Shown piece after piece: positions 1 to 5,115 of a stretch of 7,740 nt of DNA. A program made the position numbers and the translations under genes. The stretch is from Alphaproteobacteria bacterium (GTDB taxonomy: Bacteria; Pseudomonadota; Alphaproteobacteria; Sphingomonadales; Sphingomonadaceae). The stretch is from assembly GCA_005882415.1 (NCBI GenBank), contig VBAE01000179.1:1-7740 (forward strand). The letters are read 5' to 3'. Numbering within the stretch: the first letter of the stretch is position 1; each line of letters starts with the position of its first letter. The notes beneath the pieces are model-generated. The model did not search any database. It was not told where the DNA came from and saw only the letters and a program-made list of their open reading frames with translations.

Positions 1-54
1 ATCCTCGCCACCATAGCCGGCTTCTGGAGCCTTCGCGCGGGAGAGCCGAAATGA
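1..54 (+). CDS. 3' end of an upstream gene, possibly a membrane protein (partial)
   Basis: The frame starting at base 1 is open and reads ILATIAGFWSLRAGEPK followed by TGA at 52-54. Only these 17 residues are in the window. The hydrophobic start followed by a short basic/polar tail looks like the end of a last membrane helix. The stop overlaps the ATG of the dehydrogenase gene (ATGA, 51-54), which is typical of co-transcribed, translationally coupled genes and is the main reason to believe the frame is coding. From memory, DUF2231-type membrane proteins sit directly upstream of sorbosone dehydrogenase-family genes in sphingomonads, so that is a plausible identity, but 17 residues cannot establish it. 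Confidence 0.55.
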   Translation: MLATIAGFWSLRAGEPK

Positions 55-1415
55 AGCGTCTGCTCCTCACCGTCGCCCTCATCCTAAGCGGATGCAGCCG
101 CAACGATGGCCCCGATCCCCACCAGTTCGGCTCCAACCCGCAGCTTCCCGAGCAGCAGCGCGGCCTCGTCCCCAGCATGAAGATCGCCGACCCCACGCCC
201 TGGGGCAATGCGCGTCCCACCGTCCCGCCCGGCTATACGATCACCGCCATCGCCACCGGCTTCGGAATCGCCCGCCAGACGCTCGTCCTCCCCAATGGCG
301 ACATCCTGGTCGCGGAAGGGCGCGGCGGCGGCGAGCCGGCGCTTCGGCCAAAGGACCTGATCGCCGGCTTCATCAAGGCGGCGGGCACCAGCGACGAGAA
401 AAGCGGCAACCGCCTCACCCTGCTCCGCGACGCCGACGGCGACGGGGTCTATGAAGGCCGCACCGTGTTCGCGGACAAATTGAACGCGCCCTACGGCCTC
501 GCCCTCGTCGGGGGGCAGCTCTACGTCGCCAACCAGGATTCGCTGGTCCGCTTCGCCTACACGCCCGGCCAGACCAAGGCGAGCGGGCCCCCGGCCAAGG
601 TCACCGACCTCCCCGCGCGGATCAACCATCACTGGACCAAGTCGCTTGCGGCGAGCCCGGACGGCCGCTTCCTCTATGTCGGCATCGGATCGAACAGCAA
701 CATCACCGAGCGGGGCATGGCGGCCGAGCTCGACCGAGCTCAGATCTGGCAGGTCGACGCGGCGACCGGCGCCCACCGCGCTTTCGCCACCGGAATCCGT
801 AACCCGACCGCCCTCACCATCCAGCCGGGAACGGGCGTGCTCTGGGCGGTGGTCAACGAGCGCGACGAGCTCGGCCCCAACCTCGTCCCGGACTACCTAA
901 CCTCGGTGCGCGACGGCGGCTTCTACGGCTGGCCCTATTCCTATTGGGGCCAGAATGTGGACGACCGCGCCCAGCCGCAGGACCCGGCGAAGGTCGCCTC
1001 GGCGATCCGCCCCGATTACGGCCTCGGCTCCCACGTCGCAGCGCTGGGCGTCGCCTTCTCCAGCCCCGCGATGGGCCAGCGCTTCGCGGACGGCGTGTTC
1101 GTCGGCGAGCATGGCAGCTGGAATCGCCAGCGGCCGTCCGGCTACAAAGTCGTGTTCGTGCCCTTCCGCGGCGGTCGCCCGGCGGGGCCGCCGATCGAAT
1201 TCGTCACCGGCTTCCAGGGCAAGGACGGCAAGACCCGCGGCCGTCCCGTCGGGGTCACCGTCGATCCCCGCGGCGCTCTGATCGTCGCCGACGACCTTTC
1301 GAACACGATCTGGCGGGTGGTGCCCGACCACAAGGCGCCCACGGCCGAAGCCCCGAGCCGCCCGGCGCGGCCAGTGCCCAAGGGCGACCAGCCGGACAAT
1401 CAGGCCCCTTATTGA
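51..1415 (+). CDS. PQQ-type sorbosone/glucose dehydrogenase-family lipoprotein
   Basis: This 454-residue protein belongs to the soluble glucose/sorbosone dehydrogenase beta-propeller family, whose studied members oxidise sugars or aldoses in the periplasm with PQQ and Ca. Visible family blocks are VPPGYTITAIATGF (58-71), LPNGDILVAEGRGGG (80-94), an acidic loop DADGDGVYEG (127-136), INHHWTKSLAASPDG (191-205) with the candidate catalytic His193/His194, YVGIGSNSNITERG (209-222), GIRNP (248-252, Arg/Asn that line the cofactor pocket in relatives), DGGFYGWPYSYWG (288-300) and GVFVGEHGSWNR (348-359). The N-terminus is a lipoprotein signal: basic MKR, a hydrophobic core, then LSGC with Cys15 as lipidation site. 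The last 30 residues are Pro-rich and probably disordered. The ATG is supported by GGGAG at 39-43, 7 nt upstream, and by the ATGA overlap with the preceding gene. The substrate is unknown, and PQQ use is inferred from the family. Confidence 0.9.
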   Translation: MKRLLLTVALILSGCSRNDGPDPHQFGSNPQLPEQQRGLVPSMKIADPTPWGNARPTVPPGYTITAIATGFGIARQTLVLPNGDILVAEGRGGGEPALRPKDLIAGFIKAAGTSDEKSGNRLTLLRDADGDGVYEGRTVFADKLNAPYGLALVGGQLYVANQDSLVRFAYTPGQTKASGPPAKVTDLPARINHHWTKSLAASPDGRFLYVGIGSNSNITERGMAAELDRAQIWQVDAATGAHRAFATGIRNPTALTIQPGTGVLWAVVNERDELGPNLVPDYLTSVRDGGFYGWPYSYWGQNVDDRAQPQDPAKVASAIRPDYGLGSHVAALGVAFSSPAMGQRFADGVFVGEHGSWNRQRPSGYKVVFVPFRGGRPAGPPIEFVTGFQGKDGKTRGRPVGVTVDPRGALIVADDLSNTIWRVVPDHKAPTAEAPSRPARPVPKGDQPDNQAPY

Positions 1416-1419
1416 GCGG

Positions 1420-2043
1420 TCAGGGCCACTCGCGGGTTTCGCCGGGGACCAGCTCGTCGCCCTTCAAAAGCCCGTCATGGTTGGCGTCGATGAGGACGAA
1501 GCGCTGGCCCGCCGCGGCCTCGAACTCCCTGAGGTTCACCCCGCGGTTGAAGTCGGTGTCGGCGGACCAGACCGGTTGGGGGATGTTGAGCAGGGCCGGC
1601 ATGCCGCCGCGGATTCCGCGCGGCTTGCCGCTGGGCAGCGGATTGCTCGCGCTGCCCGAGCCGGAGCCGTCGAAATCGCCGGTCAGCCGGTTGCGGCGCC
1701 GGTCGACCTTGGGAAGCGCCGCCGACTGGAAGCGGTGGAGCTCCGGCGCGACGTCCTGCTCGTAGCGCTCCATTTCCGTCGGATCGATCTCGCCGTCGCG
1801 ATTGGTGTCGAGCGTCGCGAAGAAGCGGGCGGCGTCGTGCTGGATCTCGACCAGGGTCAGCGCCCCGTCATGGTCGCTGTCGGCCGCTGCGACCCAGAGG
1901 TCGACCGGATGCTTGCCGCGCTCCGTGGTCCGATAGGGCTCGCCCATCGGGCTGAAGAACAGGCCGCGGACCGGCCCCGACGGCGCCTGCGCGCCCGCCC
2001 AGGAAGCAGCCAACAGCATCGGCGCCAATAACAAGACTCGCAT
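1420..2043 (-). CDS. Secreted EF-hand calcium-binding protein
   Basis: The 207-residue product starts with a signal peptide (MRVLLLAPMLLAASWAGAQA, cleavage near residue 20) and carries four EF-hand loops in two pairs. Loop 1 is DSDHDGALTLVE (55-66), loop 2 DTNRDGEIDPTE (79-90), loop 3 DTDFNRGVNLRE (162-173) and loop 4 DANHDGLLKGDE (186-197). Loops 1, 2 and 4 have the canonical D-x-D/N-x-D-G-x-hydrophobic-x3-E ligands. Loop 3 has Asn at position 5 and Arg where Gly is usual at position 6, so it may bind Ca weakly. A linker of about 70 residues with a Gly/Ser stretch separates the pairs. I chose the ATG at 2043 because GGAGG lies 6 nt upstream and the signal peptide begins there; an in-frame ATG at 2073 would add ten polar residues (MVERKFGRGS) ahead of it. 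The gene follows the small hypothetical gene by 22 nt, so the two are probably one transcript. Its partner or role is unknown; Ca buffering or sensing in the periplasm is a family-level inference. Confidence 0.87.
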   Translation of the reverse strand: MRVLLLAPMLLAASWAGAQAPSGPVRGLFFSPMGEPYRTTERGKHPVDLWVAAADSDHDGALTLVEIQHDAARFFATLDTNRDGEIDPTEMERYEQDVAPELHRFQSAALPKVDRRRNRLTGDFDGSGSGSASNPLPSGKPRGIRGGMPALLNIPQPVWSADTDFNRGVNLREFEAAAGQRFVLIDANHDGLLKGDELVPGETREWP

Positions 2044-2049
2044 CGAACC

Positions 2050-2054
2050 CCTCC
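2050..2054 (-). promoter_or_regulatory. Ribosome binding site deciding the EF-hand protein start
   Basis: On the minus strand GGGAGGGG (2048-2055) contains GGAGG at 2050-2054, 6 nt before the ATG at 2043. No comparable site precedes the earlier in-frame ATG at 2073, which also lies inside the end of the upstream gene. Confidence 0.7.
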
Positions 2055-2065
2055 CGAACTTGCGC

Positions 2066-2326
2066 TCAACCATGCCCGCTGCCGCTCGCCAGGTCCATGA
2101 AATCCCGCGCTGCATCCCGGTCGCGCGCGTCCGGAAAGGCCACGTCCAGGTCCGGAGCGCCGCCGAGCATGAACATCAGGGTCCAGAGGGCGAAGCGGCG
2201 GCCGCGGTCCTCCTCCAGTCCGAAATCGACCCGCATCCGCTCCAGCCCCGCTTCGAGCGCCGGGGGCGTGATCGCGGCCGGATCGCCGGTGCCGAAATAG
2301 CGGCGGAGCTGGTCGTCGAGGTCCAT
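2066..2326 (-). CDS. Small hypothetical protein upstream of the EF-hand gene
   Basis: The product is 86 residues (MDLDDQLRRYFG...), acidic and Arg-rich, with no signal peptide or membrane segment, so it is probably cytoplasmic. It is likely mostly helical: DDQLRRYF, PPALEAGLERMRVDFGLEED and RGRRFALWTLMFMLG give amphipathic stretches, followed by an Asp/Arg-rich tail (DARDRDAARDFMDL). I do not recognise a domain. Similar short proteins beside EF-hand genes in sphingomonads are familiar to me, which is recollection and not a search result. The ATG at 2326 is preferred because AGGGA lies 6 nt upstream; an in-frame ATG at 2332 directly abuts that site, leaving no spacing. It is the first gene of a probable two-gene unit with the EF-hand gene 22 nt downstream. 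Confidence 0.72.
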   Translation of the reverse strand: MDLDDQLRRYFGTGDPAAITPPALEAGLERMRVDFGLEEDRGRRFALWTLMFMLGGAPDLDVAFPDARDRDAARDFMDLASGSGHG

Positions 2327-2332
2327 CCTCAT

Positions 2333-2337
2333 TCCCT
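2333..2337 (-). promoter_or_regulatory. Ribosome binding site of the small hypothetical gene
   Basis: AGGGA on the minus strand is 6 nt from the ATG at 2326 and 0 nt from the in-frame ATG at 2332. A Shine-Dalgarno element needs several bases of spacing, so this site favours the 2326 start. Confidence 0.5.
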
Positions 2338-2371
2338 ACAGGCCGCCGCGCCCCCGGCAAAGCGTCCAAAG

Positions 2372-2400
2372 TTGACGATTCCGCGCGAACCAAGCATCTT
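2372..2400 (+). promoter_or_regulatory. Candidate promoter for the secreted protein gene at 2407
   Basis: TTGACG at 2372-2377 matches the sigma-70 -35 consensus at five of six bases. After a 17-nt spacer, CATCTT at 2395-2400 is a weak -10 (three of six matches). If used, transcription would begin at about the ATG at 2407, giving a leaderless or near-leaderless mRNA. That fits the lack of any Shine-Dalgarno sequence before this ATG. The site lies in the short divergent spacer. This is pattern matching only, and the -10 is poor. Confidence 0.3.
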
Positions 2401-2406
2401 CGCCGC

Positions 2407-3117
2407 ATGAAGAAGCTCCTCATCGCCGCCGCGCTGCTCGCCGCCGCCGCATCGCCCGCTCTCGCCGGGCCGCTCACGCTCGAGCTCGAGCCCAAGGACG
2501 GCAAGATTCTGCGCGCGGTGAGCGGCATGCAGGCGGTCGACAGCCGCACCGCGTCGGCGCTGGTTCGGGTGATCTCGCCCGGGCAGAAAGTGACCAAGCG
2601 GGCCACCGTCCGGGTGCTGATCATGAATTTGGGGTCGAAGCCGTTCAGCTTCGGGCCGAGGAACGTCTCGCTGAAGCTCGCCGACGGGACCACGGTCCCC
2701 TTCATGCACTTGGGCGAGTTCCGCGACGGCATCCAGCTCGTCCAGCGCGAGACCGCGCGCCAATCGAGCGTGCGGTCGCGGATCGACAACAATCTGGACG
2801 GGATCAACATGACCGGCGCGTCGGTTCCGAACGGCCAGTCGCTGAGCCAGAACGCCGCCGCCAATTCGACCACCAAGGTGTCCGAGCTCGACGTGCCCAC
2901 CGACAGCGCGATCGCGTCCGCCGACCGGCTCCAGGGCGCGGTCGACAGCATCATCGCCACCACCAGCACGCTGGCGCCGAAGCAGGCGACCGGCGGCTAT
3001 ATGATGTTCGAGCTTCCCGACGCCGTCCGCCGCTCCAAGACCGACCAGCCCGTCGAACTCATCGTCTCCGCCGCCGGCGAAGAACATCATTTCCCCGCAG
3101 TTCTGCGGCGGCATTAA
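2407..3117 (+). CDS. Secreted protein of unknown function, possibly Ig-like fold
   Basis: The 236-residue product has a clear Sec signal peptide (MKKLLIAAALLAAAASPALA, cleavage after residue 20) and no further membrane segment, so it is predicted periplasmic or exported. Residues 21-115 look beta-rich: LTLELEPKDGKILRAVSG, then TVRVLIMNLGSKPFSFGPRN (67-86) and LADGTTVPFMH (91-101). The pattern 'variable strand, N-x-G-S-K-P-F-x-F, then a D-G-T turn' resembles telokin/Ig-like accessory domains (DUF4352-like). This is only a resemblance. Residues 120-195 are rich in Ala, Ser, Thr and Asn and may be a flexible insert; the C-terminus returns to strand-like sequence (GGYMMFELPDAV, PVELIVSAAGEEHHFPAVL). 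No catalytic motif is visible. The start is fixed by the signal peptide, although there is no clear ribosome binding site. It is monocistronic here: a divergent gene lies on the left and a convergent gene on the right. Confidence 0.75.
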   Translation: MKKLLIAAALLAAAASPALAGPLTLELEPKDGKILRAVSGMQAVDSRTASALVRVISPGQKVTKRATVRVLIMNLGSKPFSFGPRNVSLKLADGTTVPFMHLGEFRDGIQLVQRETARQSSVRSRIDNNLDGINMTGASVPNGQSLSQNAAANSTTKVSELDVPTDSAIASADRLQGAVDSIIATTSTLAPKQATGGYMMFELPDAVRRSKTDQPVELIVSAAGEEHHFPAVLRRH

Positions 3118-3119
3118 AT

Positions 3120-3148
3120 CCTCCCCGCGAGCGTAGCTCGGGGGGAGG
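3120..3148 (+). terminator. Hairpin after the secreted protein gene
   Basis: Arms at 3120-3132 (CCTCCCCGCGAGC) and 3136-3148 pair around a GTA loop with a single G-G mismatch, starting 3 nt after the TAA at 3115-3117. No U-tract follows, so it is not a classic intrinsic terminator by itself, but its position and GC-rich stem suit transcription stop or 3'-end protection. Confidence 0.45.
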
Positions 3149-3229
3149 GGGACCACCGAAGGTGGTGGAGGGGTGACCTAGCTCGGACTCCCCGTTCGGT
3201 CACCCCTCCACCAAGCATAGCTTGGTCCC

Positions 3230-3253
3230 CCTCCCCATCTGACGATGGGGAGG
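3230..3253 (-). terminator. Hairpin after the Gly/Ser-rich protein gene
   Basis: A perfect 10-bp stem, CCTCCCCATC (3230-3239) with GATGGGGAGG (3244-3253), closes a 4-nt loop and begins 7 nt past the minus-strand stop (3261-3263). It lacks a U-tract. It forms the outer end of the inverted repeat and probably ends minus-strand transcripts. Confidence 0.45.
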
Positions 3254-3260
3254 CAGATCG

Positions 3261-3665
3261 TCAGCGACTCCGCGGGCGCGGGGAGCGGCCGGTCTGGATG
3301 CAGCTGTCGCGCACCGTCGCCGAGCAGCGCGGATAGTCGCGAGCCGGGCCGCCGGTGCCGGTATAGGAGCCGCTGTTGGTCATCGAGCCGGACGCCCCCA
3401 TCGATCCGTTGGCGCCCATCGTCCCACCCATGGAGCCAGTGCCGGTGGACGTGGTCGACTGGCCGGAGGTGGCGCTGGTGTCGCCGGTGCCGGCCTGGCC
3501 GACCGAGCCGCCGTCGCCCATCGAGCCGCCGCTTGCGCCGCCCTGGCCGGCGGTCGTCGTGGTCTGGCCGGAGCCGCCGGTGGAGCCGCTCTGGCCGGTC
3601 GATCCGGTCTGGGCGATTGCGATGCTGCTGACGCACAAAGCGGCTGCGAAAATGATCTTCCTCAT
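3261..3665 (-). CDS. Small exported Gly/Ser/Thr-rich protein with C-terminal two-cysteine motif
   Basis: The 134-residue product has a signal peptide (MRKIIFAAALCVSSIAIA, then Gln/Thr). The mature region to about residue 107 is low complexity, made almost only of Gly, Ser, Thr, Gln, Ala and some Met, with loose GSMG/GTMG/GSTG repeats, and is probably disordered. The C-terminal segment differs: ARDYPRCSATVRDSCIQ (108-124) holds Cys114 and Cys122, which could form a disulfide, followed by a basic tail (GRSPRPRSR). I recall similar Y-P-x-C-S...C-I-Q endings in small secreted sphingomonad proteins; no function is known to me. The ATG at 3665 has AGGAG at 3675-3679, 9 nt upstream. The gene is 136 nt downstream of the binding-protein gene in the same direction but is probably a separate unit. 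Confidence 0.75.
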   Translation of the reverse strand: MRKIIFAAALCVSSIAIAQTGSTGQSGSTGGSGQTTTTAGQGGASGGSMGDGGSVGQAGTGDTSATSGQSTTSTGTGSMGGTMGANGSMGASGSMTNSGSYTGTGGPARDYPRCSATVRDSCIQTGRSPRPRSR

Positions 3666-3714
3666 GGAAAAAGTCTCCTGATGTGGTTCTTGTCGCCGCC
3701 CCGTCCACGCACAG

Positions 3715-3730
3715 GGGGCAGCGCTGCCCC
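3715..3730. repeat. Perfect 16-bp palindrome upstream of the Gly/Ser-rich gene
   Basis: GGGGCAGCGCTGCCCC is fully self-complementary and lies in the 136-nt gap between the end of the ABC operon (3802) and the start of the next minus-strand gene (3665). It could fold as a hairpin with a 4-nt loop that limits read-through from the operon, or be a dimer-binding operator. No U-tract follows on the minus strand. The sequence does not decide between these readings. Confidence 0.45.
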
Positions 3731-3801
3731 TCCAACCGGCATCGCGCGGCTTTGATCCCGCCCGAACGCCCGGCTCTTATCCAGATCAGTGAGTTAGCCG
3801 G

Positions 3802-5115
3802 TTAATCCGTCTGCTCGAGCAGCTCGTCGACCCGCCGCTCGGCGTCCGCCAATGCTTGATCGATCGGCTTTTGCCCCGTCACCGCGGCGCCCAAATCCTC
3901 GCCCAGCAGCCCCTCGATCGCACCTTGCCTACGCACATAACCGGGCAGCGGCCGGCCGATCTGGGCCAATGGCGCGATGTCGCCTCGGTGCGGGAGCGCC
4001 TTGAACTCGGCGCTGTCGACCACGGCCTGGCTCGCCGGGATATGCCCGGTCCGCGACCAGTCGAAATTATGCGCGGCCATGAAGGCGAGCAGGCGGACGA
4101 TGGCCGCACGCTGCTCGGGCGTCCGCTTCCGCTTCGGCATCACCCAGCTATGGCCGTCGACGAAGGACGCGGCGTGGCCCCACAGGCGCGGATAAGGGAA
4201 GACGGCGTAGCTCTGGTAAAGCGGCCGCCCCGGAGTCTGCGCCTCCTGGTCGAAGCCGCCGATCATCCACGTGCCCGTAGGGAACACCCCGCCGCCGCCG
4301 TTCAAAAAGGTGGCGATCGCGGCCGGATTGTCCTGGTTGACGGTGCTCAACCCTTCCGCGTTCAACTGCTTGAACAGCGCGAGAACCCGCCGTGCCTCCG
4401 CCGTCTGGAGTTGGATATGCTTGGGGTCCGGGAAGATCGTCGCGTCCTGCGCGATCAGATAGGTGTAGAGGTTGCGGACGTGGGTGGCGGCGTCGTTGAG
4501 CTGGGACTGGACGAAATAGGGCTTGCCCGTCGCCGCCTTGAACTGCCGCGCCTGGGCGAGCAGCTCCTCCGGCGAGTTGGGGAAGACCGGCTTGCCCCCC
4601 TTCATCAGCCCGGCCTGCGCAAACAGCTTCGTGTTGACGTGGAACAGGCCGCCGATCGTGTCCCAGGGCAGGCCGTAGATCGTGCCCCCCTTCGTGACCC
4701 CCAGCCGGCTCGCGGCGGTGAAGCCGGCCGGGTCGATCCCCGCGTGCCGCAGGATCGGCTCCATCGGCTCCAGCAGCCCGCGCGAGGAATAGTCCGAGAT
4801 CACCCCCTGGTGCATGGTGACGAGGTCGGGCGGGTCCTTCGCCGCCATTTGCGAGGCAAGCTGGGTGTAGCCCGGCCAGGCGACGATGTTCACCTCGACA
4901 TGAATGTCGGGATTCTCGGCGTTGAACTTGTTGATGAGCGCCGTGACGATCCCGCACTCGCCTTCGGCCTTCGCAAGGTCGACGGTCTGGCCATAGACCG
5001 CGCCGCATTCGCCGAAGAAGCGCTGGAGGGCGATCTCGGTCTTCTTCTGCCCCGGGGAGCAGCCGAACAGGGTCGCGGCCGCCGCGGCGAGGATCAGGAG
5101 CGCCCTTCCCCTCAC
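3802..5115 (-). CDS. ABC sugar transporter substrate-binding lipoprotein (CUT1 type)
   Basis: This 437-residue extracellular solute-binding protein captures the substrate and delivers it to the two permeases encoded just upstream. A lipoprotein signal is present: basic start, hydrophobic core, then LFGC with Cys19 as lipidation site. The mature part has typical family-1 binding-protein blocks: ALINKFNAENPDIHVEVNIVAW (59-80), DPPDLVTMHQGVISDYSSRGLLEPM (94-118), GTIYGLPWDTIGGLFHVNTKLF (144-165), then GGGVFPTGTWMIGGF (274-288) and SFVDGHSWVMPK (317-328). Aromatic residues in these blocks fit carbohydrate stacking. The only Cys residues beyond the lipobox are Cys37 and Cys54, in a segment (RFFGECGAVYG...EGECGIV) ahead of the first domain. 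Start is a GTG at 5115; it overlaps the permease stop (GTGA) and places the signal peptide at the N-terminus, although a much longer upstream frame stays open. No strong ribosome binding site is seen, so coupling is likely. It is the last gene of the operon. Confidence 0.9.
   Translation of the reverse strand: MRGRALLILAAAAATLFGCSPGQKKTEIALQRFFGECGAVYGQTVDLAKAEGECGIVTALINKFNAENPDIHVEVNIVAWPGYTQLASQMAAKDPPDLVTMHQGVISDYSSRGLLEPMEPILRHAGIDPAGFTAASRLGVTKGGTIYGLPWDTIGGLFHVNTKLFAQAGLMKGGKPVFPNSPEELLAQARQFKAATGKPYFVQSQLNDAATHVRNLYTYLIAQDATIFPDPKHIQLQTAEARRVLALFKQLNAEGLSTVNQDNPAAIATFLNGGGGVFPTGTWMIGGFDQEAQTPGRPLYQSYAVFPYPRLWGHAASFVDGHSWVMPKRKRTPEQRAAIVRLLAFMAAHNFDWSRTGHIPASQAVVDSAEFKALPHRGDIAPLAQIGRPLPGYVRRQGAIEGLLGEDLGAAVTGQKPIDQALADAERRVDELLEQTD

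Larger units (their letters stand above)
3120..3253. repeat. Paired inverted intergenic repeat (REP-like) between convergent genes
   Basis: Two copies of one motif face each other. GGGGAGGGGGACCA at 3142-3155 is the exact reverse complement of 3223-3236, and TGGTGGAGGGGTGACC at 3163-3178 is the exact reverse complement of 3198-3213. Each copy has its own small inner hairpin with a different core: ACCACC-GAA-GGTGGT at 3152-3166, and ACCAAGC-AT-AGCTTGGT-like sequence at 3210-3226. The outer ends add further stems at 3120-3148 and 3230-3253. The element fills the gap between the stop at 3117 (+) and the stop at 3261 (-). I know this repeat style as frequent in intergenic regions of sphingomonads. 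It could form one long hairpin or several small ones and act as a two-way terminator or RNA-stabilising structure. Confidence 0.75.

Noticed and set aside
429..464. EF-hand loop in the dehydrogenase (DADGDGVYEG)
   Set aside because: It has Asp at positions 1, 3 and 5, but position 12 is Thr instead of Glu, and the loop is a normal part of this beta-propeller family.
84..776. Minus-strand open frame (230 codons) opposite the dehydrogenase
   Set aside because: It is a shadow of the dehydrogenase gene: low-information Gly/Arg/Asp/Ala sequence without recognisable motifs.
1857..2969. Long minus-strand open frame covering three genes
   Set aside because: It crosses the EF-hand gene, the small hypothetical gene and the antisense of the secreted protein gene, and shows no consistent coding character.
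3120..3253. CRISPR array
   Set aside because: There are only two repeat copies, in inverted orientation, each self-complementary; there are no regularly spaced direct repeats.
3178..3735. Minus-strand open frame (185 codons) spanning the repeat and the Gly/Ser-rich gene
   Set aside because: It runs through the intergenic inverted repeat and is composed of Arg/His/Asp repeats, the off-frame reading of the Gly/Ser-rich gene. The 3261-3665 frame has a signal peptide and AGGAG site.
3770..3801. Hairpin just after the binding-protein stop (CCGGCT / AGCCGG)
   Set aside because: It has only 6 bp with a 20-nt loop and no U-tract, too weak to call a terminator.
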